DNA of 64,000 nucleotides, taken from the NCBI GenBank assembly GCA_026874595.1, contig CM049313.1, positions 74,702,659-74,766,658 on the forward strand. Reading direction: 5' to 3'. The stretch comes from Sipunculus nudus. Lineage: Eukaryota; Annelida; Sipuncula; Golfingiida; Sipunculidae. Under the pieces are notes generated by a model. It was not told the DNA's origin, did not search any database, and was given only the letters and a program-made list of their open reading frames with translations. Positions 47,750-59,749 of this stretch are shown one piece after another; position 1 is the first letter of the stretch, and every line of letters begins with the position of its first letter. A program made the translations under genes and the position numbers.

Positions 47750-50700
47750 TAGTGGTGCGTGCAATAAATTGAGAGATACCAGAAAGCATACATTGGAATT
47801 GCTCCAGGCTTGTGTTGAAATAATGTGTTACAAGCATGGTAGACGATTTCAGGAGAAACTATGGCGGTCCTGAATATCTAAATCAGCTTTGGCAACAATA
47901 GAATAACACCTGCGATAAGTAAACCCTTCAAATCCGCAAGGGAAAGAAATAACAACTAGCATCAATCTTGTGATATTTTATTCGTTAAATGATTAAAATG
48001 ATTCCACCTGATATTCTATTTATAAATATTATGAACAATGCGGTAAAGAAATCATCATATCTCAAGAAGTCTTGCTATCGTTTGTAGAAGGTGAGTAATT
48101 TCATGTTACACATAGGCTTTGTAACATCGATTTCGCTGTTTGTACAATAACTTGCACTGGATGTAGCTTTTTACTGATGATCATCACGGAGCTACGGTAG
48201 TAGAGCTGTGATTCTACTAAAGAGGTCACAATCAGATCTATTCCCAAGAGCTGTATGTACTTTTCATATCAACTGTTACAGCTGCAGGAACATAGGATCA
48301 ATGGGTCATATTTGAAAAGAACAGTAGAGCTAGGTGTTCCCGTGGCAAACGTTGCGATTGAAAATGATCATATCTTAATACAGGTAGGGCATTTGACATG
48401 TAAACCATATTCAGGTTTACTCTGATCTGTACTGGGAAAATGCCTTGTATATAGAAAACTGACACTATTATTCTTTTGTTTATGAAGGATCAGCCAAATG
48501 TTTTATTGACTACAGGCACCAGCGGTTATGAGTGTTAAGATGAATTAATGTTGAAAAGATAAATTCAGTCAAACCGACTTATTGTCATGTCGACAATAAC
48601 CGAGTTTTTATATTATGCGAGCATAACATCGATGTCCCTTTGAATCACAGAAGGAGCGTTGGCATTAATAAATCGATAGTATAAAGAAAAGGGAACGTTT
48701 ATGAATATTCTTATTGCACAACAGCATATCAAATTAAGTTTAATCGCACCTGACAATTTATTTCCTGTAATGTCTGTACCACGTCACAATAACTAACGAA
48801 TAACTTTCCAACAGAGAGTGACGTGTGCCACGGGGTCAAATGTCTGGAAATAGGTGGCGCAGTTATAGTGTAATGCGAAAACAAACTGTTTTATAACATA
48901 CTTAAGTGCCTTCCCCGACTCTTGGAAGAGATATGTTATGTCTGGTTATTTTCCGGATATGCTATTAATGACTGAAACCTCTACGATCGTCGTTATGATA
49001 AAACTGCTCAGCAAATGAAGTTAGTAGTTCTGAGAGACGGAACTCCTTCAGTGTCCTGATAACCTCAAGCTTAAGTGGCTATATACACAATATTTCACCC
49101 CATCAATGATAAGCTTCAGATTGCCTATAGAGCAAACAGAAGTACCGTGATGAAAAAAAAACTATTTTGAACTTTATTGAAAATTATCTTGATACCCAAG
49201 GTATGTGAGAGCTTTATTTGTTGAGTAAAGCTGGGCTTATAAAACATTTATACCAAACATGCTAATTGTATGAAGAATAGGATTGTGACCTCTGCTTGTA
49301 TACCCGGATCTTTATTTTATTGTCTAAAAGAAAGCAAAAGAGTATGTTTTGAGTGAAATAGCCTTGGACTCGGGAACTTACTCCATTCCATTTTTTAGGG
49401 TCTCGGACTTGAGCCTCTATCCACCTGGACATGGATTTGTCCTCGGACTCGGATGTTGTGGGCTCGAATACATAACCGATACTCCGATGTTTGAGCAACT
49501 AACACTAGCAAATCTGAGGGTTGTGTGCTATAAGCATTTCTGTTTATTTTACTAAGTATAACTATTTAAACAATTTTACTCTCTGTTGTGAATAATTAAA
49601 CATAGAATGACAGTTTTTCAATACATATACAATTAAATAGAACACTGTTCTAGGTTTAAAATGTTTTATCGGTTTACGTACAAGGGTCTATTAAGAATAT
49701 AAAACCATTTTGGATTGTTTTTAAAAGAAGGGGCGTTTGAGGCTGGTTTCTTTTCATTTTCAAAACACATATTTCTTTTTCCTTTTATTACTATATAGTC
49801 AAACCACCATGGCAATCAAATGTTTATAAGACCGTTCTCAGAGGTGTCTGGAACTCTGGATACTGTAATCTGAATAAACTCAAAACTTCGTCTTCAAGAC
49901 CGGTCTTAAGTTCTAGACTATCTTGAGATGTTAATTGAAACCCACCTTGGATCTCTTTCTAGAAGCAAAACTGTCTCGATTTCCATTGTTTCTAATTCAA
50001 GACCAAAGTAGGAAGTCTTATTTTATGAAATATACGCCAAACATTTCATTTACTCTTTGTTTTACATTTTAAAAGAAGTTTATATGTCCACAAGGCTTGA
50101 ACTAGGTCTGAAAGTACACGAACAATAAAGCAGTTATAAGCAATATATTTTAACTGCTCCTGAAGGATTCGTCGAGAGAAGCTGCCAGTTGGGTAAACGT
50201 GTGGTATGGAAGTCTTGGTCACGGATCCATTGGTCTTGATTTTTTTCGATTTAGTTTCCATGGTTTCGGGATTAGCCAGTTTCGACTACATTACTAGGAG
50301 TGAAACGCTCAATTAATTTCGTTCTGGATTAAAAACAATTTAATTATAATATCACCAGGTACCTTACCACAATTCCTAGCTTGGTGATTAAGGCTATGGT
50401 CTTTAATTATAAAATCAAAAAAAGAACCTCATATCCTTGAATGATTAAAAATATGGCACTACATATTGCAGCTACATGATGGTCTCTGGTTATTACTTTT
50501 TTTATCATTCAAAAACTCTATGACATTTGAAGATATAGAAAGTCGACAAGCTTGCACAAATATCTGAAGGTATAAAATGTAATCTTGCACGTGCACGTGG
50601 GATATGACTGAAAACTCTCTATGATTAAATTTTTTTTTTGCATGTAAGTTTTAGTTGTCTATGTTAGGTAAAAATGATTGATGACAATGGAAACGTACAT

Positions 50701-51625
50701 TGATACATTATATTACATTTGACTATTCATTTAGACTTAAAATTAATATAATGGATATAAGCCTGTAAATCAAATATAGCTTCGTTAGATATTTTTAACA
50801 CTCATACTTTGCAAGAAATCATTAATTGTACTGAGGAATCCTGGGAAAGCGTAGGCTTAGCATCTAGCAGTAGGATTAGGTATTCACTTGTCCTCAAGAG
50901 AACCCCGGTTGCACGCAGATAACAACATGGAACATTCGAACCACTTCATTCCACGGTAGAAATACAAGCCATACGAGAGGCCTGTTGTGCGCTGGGGTGT
51001 AGAAATTCACATCTCGAGTTCAGAAAATGCCGGTCGAAGCCAGGGTGGACAGGCTAGCCTAACCGCACGCAAGGCCTTAGTACAATTTCATTTTTTTACT
51101 TCCCGAAATTCGAATGATCCTGCAGATTTATATATGTAGATCCATGGCTATATTTTAGCAAAAAATGCTAATTGTGAAATTTTAAATTCAAAATGGCTTG
51201 AGCGTACAATTCCTCTCCCTGTGGGGCTTGGTTTTGAATAGGTACAATTGGATTATACTGTCTCCGTCACCTGGTAGGGGTTAAATTGATCAAGATAACT
51301 AACTAAATATGTAACCACTTGAGACCTGGATATTATAGACGGCTACCGTAATTTTACTCTAAGGCTAATTCCTTTCAAATATAAAACTTTCAGTGTTTTG
51401 TCAAAACGAATTAAAGGATATTTAAAGCTTTGCTGAGCAAATGGAATAGATAGAAGGGAACAGAGTAGCAATTTAGGCAATGTCATAGTGATTTTTTCGA
51501 ACTTGAAAATTCAAATAAATTTGTGTATTTCTCGATGAAATATTTTTACAATTCATTATTACATAAATTTAGACATCAGACACCGTGTTTTATCGAATCT
51601 AACAGTGTATAGTAACCATTTTTTT
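47750..51625. other. Unannotated AT-rich stretch
   Basis: No gene or element could be supported across nearly 4 kb. GGACTC/GAGTCC strings cluster weakly at 49365-49455, reminiscent of 29520-29555. Confidence 0.45.
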
Positions 51626-51629
51626 CTAG

Positions 51630-51905
51630 AGGAAAGGGCCATGTATAACCTGTTGGAGCCACTGTCTGCTGAATGTGAAAAAACGTACGATAAGAATTGT
51701 GTTATTATGAAGCCTTCTGTATTTCAGGGTTTTTACTATGCGTTAGATTTTAATAATCTAGATGATTTGAACCTTTTGTCAAGACTTTAATGTAGATCTC
51801 CGATCTTCTATGGAGATTTTACCATGTTCCCTTTTAAGTACATACGGGGTCGAACCTGGCCCCTAGAATTACGCCTTGACCAATAAGGTCCGTCTTTTCC
51901 CAAAC
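51630..51905 (-). mobile_element. tRNA-derived SINE, family 2, copy 2
   Basis: On the minus strand the A box TGGTCAAGGCG (51882-51872) and B box GGTTCGACCCC (51856-51846) head a body containing, in plus-strand reading, AAGCCTTCTGTATTTCAGGG and further left CCTGTTGGAGCCACTGTCTGCTGAA. Order and strings match copy 1 at 23155-23402. A plus-strand frame of 61 codons within it is a shadow. Confidence 0.75.
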
Positions 51906-53600
51906 CTTGATACACCATGCTTTGGCGATGCAAGGTAGCTGTTTTGTTTAACAAAAAAAGCAATTTATGTTCGATTTTATGACTGTGATCTTCAGTTCTA
52001 TTTTGTAAAAAAATAATACTTTCATGTGAAACCCCGGTAATGTCAGTCCCTCAAGGCTTTATGCACGGATTTTTTTAAGTCATTTTCGGGATTTAACCGT
52101 AAAAAGTAATATCGCAACAAAACTTGTGATTGCATTCTAGCAAACGATTTTATAAGCTGTCAAACATAATCAGAATAACCCTCTGACAAATATGGCGGGT
52201 CACAGCATCGTCTTTCGTATGTCAGTGTTATTGACTAAAGCAAGTTTTAGCTGGAATCATGACTTGGCCGCCGTAATTGAGTGGCGTCTAAATCATCATG
52301 ACATCACACTGTAATACACTGGCAGCCGGTGAAAAAGAAACTGATGAGAAAGCGGATGATTTGAATTAGCCATCCCTTTTTTGCTTTGGTCTACTCATTC
52401 CGTTAATAACAGATAACGCGGTTTCTCAAGGCTCGATTTAGACCTTTCTTGACTGGGGCACTTCAGGCACGGTGGGCCAAAAAAAAAAGAAATTAAAATA
52501 CGCAACAAATAAAAAAATTTACAAAATATGTTCAGTACTAAGAGTATTTAGAACCAGCTCCGCTTACGTCATTCAGTCATAGGCCCCGGGCTAATGCCCC
52601 AATTTGTCCTATTAATAAAATGGTCCTGCATATATATTAAGGTAAGTGCTGTAAAAATTTTCTGTTCGTACGTCTATTATTTCATCAAAAAAAGTAATTT
52701 CATAAAAATGCACGCGCCAAAATATGCATACCAAATTAAATTACATTGCTCCATTTTCATATGCATGCTTAATATATGTAAAACTATACTAAATTTATCT
52801 TTCAAATGTTTTATTTTCACACTATCAAATTAAATTGATTGAAATCGAAATCATAATTATTTAATTTTACCCGGTACTCATTTTTCTAAAAATTGTCCAC
52901 TCATGCCATGAAAATGATTCCGTGCAGCCTAATACATTACGTGAAAAGTGAATTATCCAGTAGGAGTACGTATTGACATTCATACTTCATCTTAAAATGA
53001 TTCATTTTACAAAAATGATACAGTTCACGAGGCTAAATATTGTTTTGTTCACTTTTGGGTGTAACTTTCATCTCATGATGGTACATTTGATTTATAATAC
53101 ACTTGTTGGCGTTTTTATCGTGACATCATGGATGAGTTTATCAAAAAATCCACTTTTTAGAAAATAGTTTATAAAAGTATATTTCACAACTTTTGCAATA
53201 CTACTACTGGGACCAGTCTAATAAAATATCAGAACTCGAGTATCTGATCAATTTCTGTGTTACATTTAATGTTCATTTTATGACTTGAAGTCCTCTCATG
53301 TCACCGCCAACAATTTTGCTACAGTTTTCCCCTGGAGAATTGTTATGTCACTATTATTTCTTTTGAATCCAAAGTCCATGACTCGTTTTACGAAAGGTGT
53401 TTATCGTTTTAGTTTAAATCATAAATCATATAAACGATATATGGCATTAAGACGCGTCTGCAATGCTAAATATATATGCATTGAAAATAATTCAACATAC
53501 AGACATTTTAGTAACCCTGAATGTTACATGCATAATATGCATGCGCTGACTTTGAATTTCAGTTCTCTATTCACGTGTTCCTTAACGGGCCTCTCATCTA
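51906..53600. other. Unannotated AT-rich stretch
   Basis: Nothing recognised. The plus-strand open frame at 53285-53797 (170 codons) runs into the mobile element at 53605 and has no domain I know. I treat it as chance plus repeat shadow. Confidence 0.4.
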
Positions 53601-53604
53601 CGGT

Positions 53605-55151
53605 TTTTAACTCAGCTGACTGCAATCATCTAAGCTATAGCGATCACCCTTTGTCTGTCGTCCATGTGTCATTTAAATGGGCACAATTCGTAACTGTTAG
53701 ACCTAGAAACATCTTTCTGTCAATCCAGGGGGCCCAAGGCAAATATCCTTGGAAACCCAAAATCAGGTCACTGTGGCCTATGTTCTGCCGGCTATAGGAA
53801 AAAGACCATTTGAATTTCAGATGGGTACAATTGTATCCGTAGGCTAAGAACGCAACATCCAGGGAGATTCTGGGCAAGTGTCATTGAAAATAGGGAATTA
53901 GGCCATGGTGACCTATATTCTGCAAGCCTCAGGCCAAAATCGTAATTTAAGCATCCGGAACAAGGTGCTTAATGTATTCGGAAGCCCTAGAATCTTCTGA
54001 GCCAACACTTAGGGAGGGTGACCTAGATTCTGCGAATCACGGGCCATAAACATGATTTTAAGCACCCTCAAAGCACAGTCAGATAGAGCATGTTCTAGCG
54101 AGATCCTCGGCAAATGTCAAGGGAAAATTTTAAATTAGGCCATGGTGACCTATATTCTGCAAGCTAGCGGCCAACACATGATTTCAGCACCCTTACGACT
54201 TCCGCAGGCACACCGTACGATTTTCGGGTCTCTCGGATGGCCAAGTAGACGTAAAAATCGTACGGACATCCTACAACATCCGTACGGTTATTGTACGGTG
54301 CCCGTACGGAGCCGGAGCCCGTAGGAGACGGCCTGACGAGCGGCCACCGCATAGGTCACAACCGGTCATACGGGGCTCCTACCGCCTGTTTGCGTCCTAA
54401 TTTTGTGCAGAATCTCACGTGCCTCGCAATTCCTTCTTGCAAAATGTCGATGTCGCAAACTGCCTGTAAGCACGTACATGCACGTTAGAGGATGTTGGAC
54501 ATGTCCAACAAATTCTGCGAAATCTCAGCGGACGTCGCACACAAAGAGGGAGCTTGTGCATCTTGCCTGCCGAGTAAGGCATGTCAAACATCCTCTGCAC
54601 GTTAAAACAGATCTTAGTAGCCCCGTAAGCCGATTGTGACCAAGTCTTTTCCTCTACCTCTACGGGGCCATGACTTTTCCTATGAGCATGGCTCTGACCT
54701 TAAATATTGCTGTATATGGTGACAATCACCCAAAATTAAAAATATCTCAATAAGGGATGTATAGATTGGTCCAAAAATCAAATGAAACGGAGATCCTGGA
54801 TAGATTTCTCTTTTGTGAAGACAGGTGGCGCCACCTAATGTCCTTTTATAGTTTCCGCACTTGTTTATACCCCATCATTGCTCCTTTACAGTACTGTGAG
54901 CATTATTAGTCAAAAACTAATGGACAGATTACTTTCATATTATGCATATACATAGATATAGGTTATGGGGTGATGTATATTTAAATTGGGATCAGGACCT
55001 CAACTGGTGAAAAATATTGTTTCTCAAGTTGATAGAATGAAGAAACCATGGTCGCTTGCGATGTTTCCGTTTAGGCTGCTGAAGATGTGGGCCTTTTTTA
55101 AGGGGTTGTTTGTCTAATTCAGCTGAGCGTCATGGCCCATGGGCCTCTTGT
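53605..55151 (-). mobile_element. Tandem-core element, second copy, inverted and rearranged
   Basis: The ends match 25503-27942 in reverse. At 53611 the inverse of the hairpin end (CTCAGCTGAC), then an eroded hairpin arm, AGCGATCACCCTTTGTC and TGTCGTCC, the inverse of the GACGGAC microsatellite. At 55120-55151 the other terminus, CAGCTGAGCGTCATGGCCCATGGGCC and TCTTGT. Inside are four degenerate units marked by GACCTA(T)ATTCTGC at about 53778, 53912, 54022 and 54149 (spacing 110-134 bp). A GC-rich block (54205-54680) follows, then non-repetitive sequence that includes GGTGGCGCCACC at about 54827, a motif also found in every unit of the first copy. The units are shorter than the 336-bp units. 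Confidence 0.75.
54205..54680. repeat. GC-rich CGTACGG block with nested inverted repeats
   Basis: CGTACG occurs at about 54211, 54261, 54283 and 54303, in arms such as CCGTACGATTTT versus AAAAATCGTACGG. Further in, GGTCACAACCGG...TACGGGGCTCCTA (54354-54381) pairs with TAGTAGCCCCGTAAGCCGATTGTGACC (54615-54641). A second pair, GCACGTTAGAGGATGTTGGACATG (54480-54503) and CATGTCAAACATCCTCTGCACGTT (54580-54603), lies inside it. A perfect 16-bp palindrome, GTTGGACATGTCCAAC, is at 54494-54509. This looks like an element nested in the 53605-55151 copy. Confidence 0.7.
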
Positions 55152-56265
55152 AACGATTTCTTTGATACGAACAGTAGATGTGAGGATGCTGCCGGATTTT
55201 GATTCTAAACCCGGCCGAAAAAGCGGACGCAGAAGTCTATGACAATGCTTAGGATAATCCGGTAGATACCTATCCTGCCTAAAACTCGGTATAGATATCA
55301 AGATGATGACTAACCCGATAAAAGGTCGTCCGATTTTGCCTTTTTCTTTCCCTTCCAGTATCATTTATGACGATTAGAGCAATCCAGCAGATGGAACAAG
55401 AAGTGACCAAAATGACCGAAAAAAACTTGAGATGTGCACATTAGATTGGTAGTGTCACTTGAAGATTTTCACGACCTTTCAAATAAAATCGGCAAACAGA
55501 AAAAAATTGGCAGATGGGAGGTAAGGGCCGCCTTAAGACACCCGTGGCTTAAGCGAATACACAACTTGATATGTAACCGTGCCTATAAGGCGTATCTACT
55601 ATCATTATCACTAGATTTTAGTAACGGAATGGAATCAAGAGGGAAAATGACCTGATCTAATCTGAAATAAAGCTTCAGACTTATTGACAAGAAATCTCTA
55701 TTTCTTTCCATTATATCCTATCAGTTAACGTTAATTATCCAAGATGAAAGCGTAACAAATCTTTCTCAATTTTGACAAATTTTAAACTTGGCAGATTTTT
55801 ACACCCGAAAAAGCTATACATTATCTCTGGTTCAGCTATAATAATCAAAATAATAAGCTTTGTTCTAATTATATTTATGTTTTATCATATCATCCCGCCC
55901 TTATTTAATTTAATAGGAAACAGAACCACTGTGCTGAATGTAGGGAAAAAGAGACAAAATGACTTTATTATCGGCACATTAATAATTTCCTCTATTGTGA
56001 TGCTCGCCCCGGTGTCAGTCTTGCATAATTCATAACTCTAGGGCAGAAGAAACCCATGTCCACCGAGTACTGAACGTCGTAGGAAGGTGATTACGGCTCG
56101 GAGAAAGAAACATTCAGTATAATCATCACTGTCAAGGAGATTATGCTCTAGTAGTATTGGTATGTAAGCAGCTCTCACAGAATACCATGACTGAGTTATA
56201 ACAATATAGTTGAAACCAAGTTAAACTCATATTTACAGTATATATATATGTGTGTTGTTTTTCTT
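55152..56265. other. Unannotated AT-rich stretch
   Basis: No supported gene. An 87-codon frame at 55772-56035 has a hydrophobic Ile/Leu-rich middle but no family or splice context. Confidence 0.4.
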
Positions 56266-56270
56266 CAGAG

Positions 56271-56271
<1 letters not shown>

Positions 56272-56335
<64 letters not shown>
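56272..56335. repeat. (AT)n microsatellite (SINE tail?)
   Basis: About 32 AT units directly abutting the left end of the SINE at 56336. It may be that element's 3' tail. Confidence 0.95.
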
Positions 56336-56339
<4 letters not shown>

Positions 56340-56592
56340 TGGAGTAAAAATGCAGGTTTTAAGTCCCCTTCTCAAAAACTGGACCAGAAGACTTTATAAT
56401 TTACTTCCTGTGAAACGCTACCGAGCTCCCAGGCGGTATTTAGGTGGCTTTTGTTATATTGGGTAGACAAAGACACATATTGTTGCTTTAACCTCTTGGT
56501 GGAGAAATTTGAGGCTATTGGATTTGAACCCATGACCGCTTGATCACATGTCAGGCACCTGTGAAATTTAACCATCACTCTCCACATATATA
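56336..56592 (-). mobile_element. tRNA-derived SINE ending in (AT)n
   Basis: On the minus strand the head reads GAGTGATGGTTAAATTT (A-box region, about 56590-56574), an anticodon-arm-like segment, and GGGTTCAAATCC (B box, 56531-56520). The body continues through GGTTAAAGCAACAATATG and GGGACTTAAAACCTGC before the AT tract. The GGTTCAAATCC box is well kept. The minus-strand frame that reads Met-Gly-Ser-Asn-Pro-Ile-Ala-Ser across the B box is a typical tRNA-SINE shadow. It is a different family from 16245 and 23155. Confidence 0.75.
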
Positions 56593-56680
56593 TATATATA
56601 TATATATTTAATTATTTTTGAAAAAATATATTTATATATTTATATTCATTTTTTTTTTTTTTTTATTGTTTGTTTGTTTG
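56583..56680. repeat. AT- and T-rich simple repeats
   Basis: A (AT)12 tract at about 56584-56608, then AAATATATTTATATATTTATA, a run of 16 T and TTGTTTGTTTG. Confidence 0.9.
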
Positions 56681-56684
56681 TGTG

Positions 56685-56895
56685 TGGCCCAGTTGTAAAC
56701 TAAAGTCTGGTACATATTTACGGCGCGAAGCAGCCAGACTCCCCTGGCTTTTCTTATGCCTTCCTCCAGTCGGCGGCCTGGTTTCGCTACCTGTATAAAC
56801 ATCTATAAGACTTTTTTTTCTTATGTTAAGGCTATAAAAGCGATTGATCTGTTGCCTTCTGGGGGTACTGACTGCTGAACGAGCATAACATTCGA
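56685..56895 (-). repeat. Probable repeat related to SINE family 2
   Basis: CTGTTGCCTTCTGGGGGTACTGACTGCTGAACGAG near the right end echoes CCTGTTGGTGGTACTGGCTGCTGAA of 23155-23402. The remainder, with GAAGCAGCCAGACTCCCC and GTCGGCGGCCTGG, is not shared, so only the tail-like segment relates them. Confidence 0.4.
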
Positions 56896-57305
56896 GGATT
56901 AAAGAAACCATAACATATACCATACGTCATAAACCCAAGGTAAAATAAAACCCTTCAATTAATGTAGATGTCCCAATCAGCATAATACTATAACAGATAA
57001 ATCTGTGATTAACTGTTACATTGACATTCTTTTCTACAAGGGATTGCTTTGGTAAAATGACAATGTCAAAATTAAGTCTTATAACAGTTAAAAGGAGTTG
57101 TGTGAAGATGATAATAACCTAATAAAAACAGGGGAAGTTTAGGTATGGCACAAGGGCACCTGTACGCATTTATTTTTAACTTAAAAACAGAAAAAGGAAA
57201 TAGACCAATAAACACTTATTACCGAGAGACAAAGCCGAAACTTCCAATTAGAGAGAGCATAAATAAAGACAAGGGCCATCTGTAAAAGATTTGTTGTCTG
57301 AGCCA

Positions 57306-57314
57306 TATATAAAG
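57306..57314 (+). promoter_or_regulatory. Candidate core promoter: TATA box with initiator at +27
   Basis: TATATAAAG is followed 27 bases later by TCATACA with A at 57333, a fair initiator at normal TATA-to-start distance. DNA downstream to about 57540 is GC-richer than the surroundings. No coding exon was found downstream. ATG codons at about 57351 and 57445 meet stops at once, so any first exon would be non-coding. Confidence 0.4.
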
Positions 57315-58238
57315 GGTGCGCAGAGGGCATTCATACACTTTGATACAAACATGTGATTCTCCGGGCCCCATATCATATTCTCAGGGCGCGGCGTGTCAGC
57401 TTGGTTATTGGTGGACACTCGAGACAACTACGGTTCGCTAGCTGATGGCCGGCTGAGGGCAGACTCGTTCCTGATGAGTGTTACTTCACACACTACGGAG
57501 TCCTGTTATAGACAAAACTGGTGACGTTTCCAGTTTCACATACTGGCTCTGGTTTGAAAATGTGAATTACTAGTGGTTAAAATACTGGCGAGAATTCGAC
57601 CCTCTGACATTATAAAGTTTATGACCAGCGTACTGGCACCAGAGTACCTTGACCTCTTGCATCAAGCACCGCACTGTAAGGTTCTATAAGGATGCAATTT
57701 TTTTGTAATTTTGCGCTACAGGAAGTGACTCCTTACCACAGAGACATACTTTCAGTTTGGATTTGAAACTCACATGTTATATTTTGTGTTAATTCATCAT
57801 TCGTAGCCTTATGTAAAGATTATCTGCTGTTTACCGCGATGTCAATGCAACACGATAGATGAACGTTGCAGTACATTCCCCCGTATGGCTTTAATCAAAA
57901 CTGAAGTTAGGCTATCCCAGCCTATTCACGGCTATTAGAATACGGGATTATCTTCTATAGTATGTTAACCACTGTCCTACAACTGGTGCCCCACATCTAC
58001 CCTATAGCCATTTCCACAAAATACCTCTCTTCGGTTGTTTTTTACGGACTTGTATATCTTTCATGATGAAAAATAAATGTTGTCTCAAAAAAAGGTCAAT
58101 ATTTAATTTTTTCATGTCCCTTCTTATGAAATGCAAGATTTCTCCGTTAAATATAAATACATGGATGTTCTTTTTATGTTTTAAATTTCTAACTTGTTTA
58201 GAAACTATGTATAAATGCATGTATTAACTATTTTTATT

Positions 58239-58272
58239 ATTATTTTTATTATTATTACTATTATTATTATTA
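58239..58272. repeat. Imperfect (ATT)n microsatellite
   Basis: About ten ATT-type units with two interruptions. Confidence 0.85.
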
Positions 58273-58387
58273 CGTTGATAAAGTTTTTATTAAGAAGTAA
58301 CATTTCTTTTCTTAGTTGTAGTGGTACGGTAATGATTTGTCGTTCACGAGATAACTACTTTAACACTAATGCGCATCGTAAGTAAAT

Positions 58388-59195
58388 TGGTACAGTTGTC
58401 TGTTTTATTGTGCGCAGGGGTGTTCCATGTGTTATTGACATTTTTCTTCGGGTGGCACGCATAGCTCGTTGCAATGGCAGCATCGCCTGGCAGGGTACCG
58501 GGGTATGAGGTGTAGAAACATAGCGTTCTTTGTTCTAGTCTGTTCTTTGGGCGCGTGTGTATTATGTATTGTTGGGTTCTTTGGATTGTTCGTGAAATAG
58601 AAGTTTCTAGGCTTTGGAGGAGAAGCTATAAATTAGGGGCTGTGTTTAGAGAGATGAGAGAGAAATATTCCAGCCTACACGGAAGAGTGTGAGTCAGTTT
58701 GTGGACCTTTCCGATAATTGCAGCAGTTATAGATCTTCTTCTAAATTTGTAATGGATTTTATATAGTCTTCAGTTTGCTTTGGGATCACTACAAGAACTT
58801 TACTTTTAGTTTACAACTGATTAATTTTTTAATTGAATTGGACTATTATTCTCCGATAAGAATTAAGTGAACTGTTCATCTGGATTATATGTTTTAAAGG
58901 ACTTGTTGTCGCTATAACAGTGGTGGTATCCAGGTACCGTTCACTTTATTTATTTAACTGTGTAATTGTATTGATTTACTCTTATACTGTTGTTAAACTG
59001 TGTTATTGCATTGATTTAGTGTATTGTAATGTTAGGGTTGTTTTAAGAATAAATTATAATTATTTGTAAACAAAAAACCACTCTTCATTCCCTTTGACAT
59101 TTCACGCTGCCTAGTGTTATAGAATCTGTTTTTTTTTATCTCCATAACAAGATTTGTGCTCGTCACGACTATGTGATCTGTTGTTATTAGGTTGT
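58388..59195 (+). mobile_element. Second LTR of the 12562-13371 family, opposite orientation, worn ends
   Basis: Compared with the minus strand of 12562-13371, the same blocks come in the same order: GTACAGTTGTCTGTTTTATTGTG at the start, CTATAAATTAGGGGCTGTGTTTAGAG (TATA at 58627-58633), GATAATTGCAGCAGTTATAGA, TGGTATCCAGG, then TAATGTTAGGGTTGTTTTAAGAATAAATTATAATT, TTTCACGCTGCCTAGTGTTATAGAATCTG and GTGATCTGTTGTTATTAGGTT. The ends have drifted (TGGTACAG rather than TGTTACAG), and I find no clear target duplication. No internal region or partner LTR adjoins it. Confidence 0.85.
59048..59053 (+). terminator. Polyadenylation signal in second LTR
   Basis: AATAAA within the most conserved block shared by the two LTRs. 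Confidence 0.5.
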
Positions 59196-59749
59196 TGGAA
59201 GAAGAACCTGTATTAGGTTAAAATAAACAGGAAAGAGCTGGCTAGAAGGATTGGACAATTTTCTGGAGGGCTTCTGTCCCCAAAACTATACAAGGAAGCA
59301 AGCCTCCTTCAGTATTGCAATATCATAGTCTTTATACCTCTCCACAGCACCTTATATACAATAACATAAAATAAATTCACATAATAAACCTAAATTTTTG
59401 TGGCCAGTGTGAATCAACTTTAATCTGTTTGTCTCTTTTTTGGAACGGTTTTCTAAATAATTTTAAAGTTCAGAAATTGCATTGTGATATCGAAGCAAAG
59501 ATATTTCTATTTGACACAGTATGGCAGTTTACACAATTTCTTTAAGGTTAATATTACGGGTAGCCACGGGTCGGGACATAGGACGATGTAATTACGTATC
59601 CTAATTAGCTCAGTGTACGTTAGCCGTATACCTCCATGCTGAGGTACCAAACAGCAAAGCAAGTACGAAACAGGATGGAATCTACAGAGATACCTCATTA
59701 CGGCCCATTTACCAGTCAGGCTATAAGCAGAAAACACTGTGATCCACGG

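Noticed and set aside
29520-49455. GAGTC/GACTC clusters at 29520-29555 and 49365-49455 as one repeat family
   Set aside because: Only short strings are shared, with no alignable flanks.
53285-53797. 170-codon plus-strand frame
   Set aside because: It runs into the inverted tandem-core element from 53605 and has no recognisable domain; the length is possible by chance.
56520-56590. tRNA gene on the minus strand
   Set aside because: The B box is good, but the acceptor stem does not pair and the sequence continues into a body ending in (AT)n, as in SINEs.
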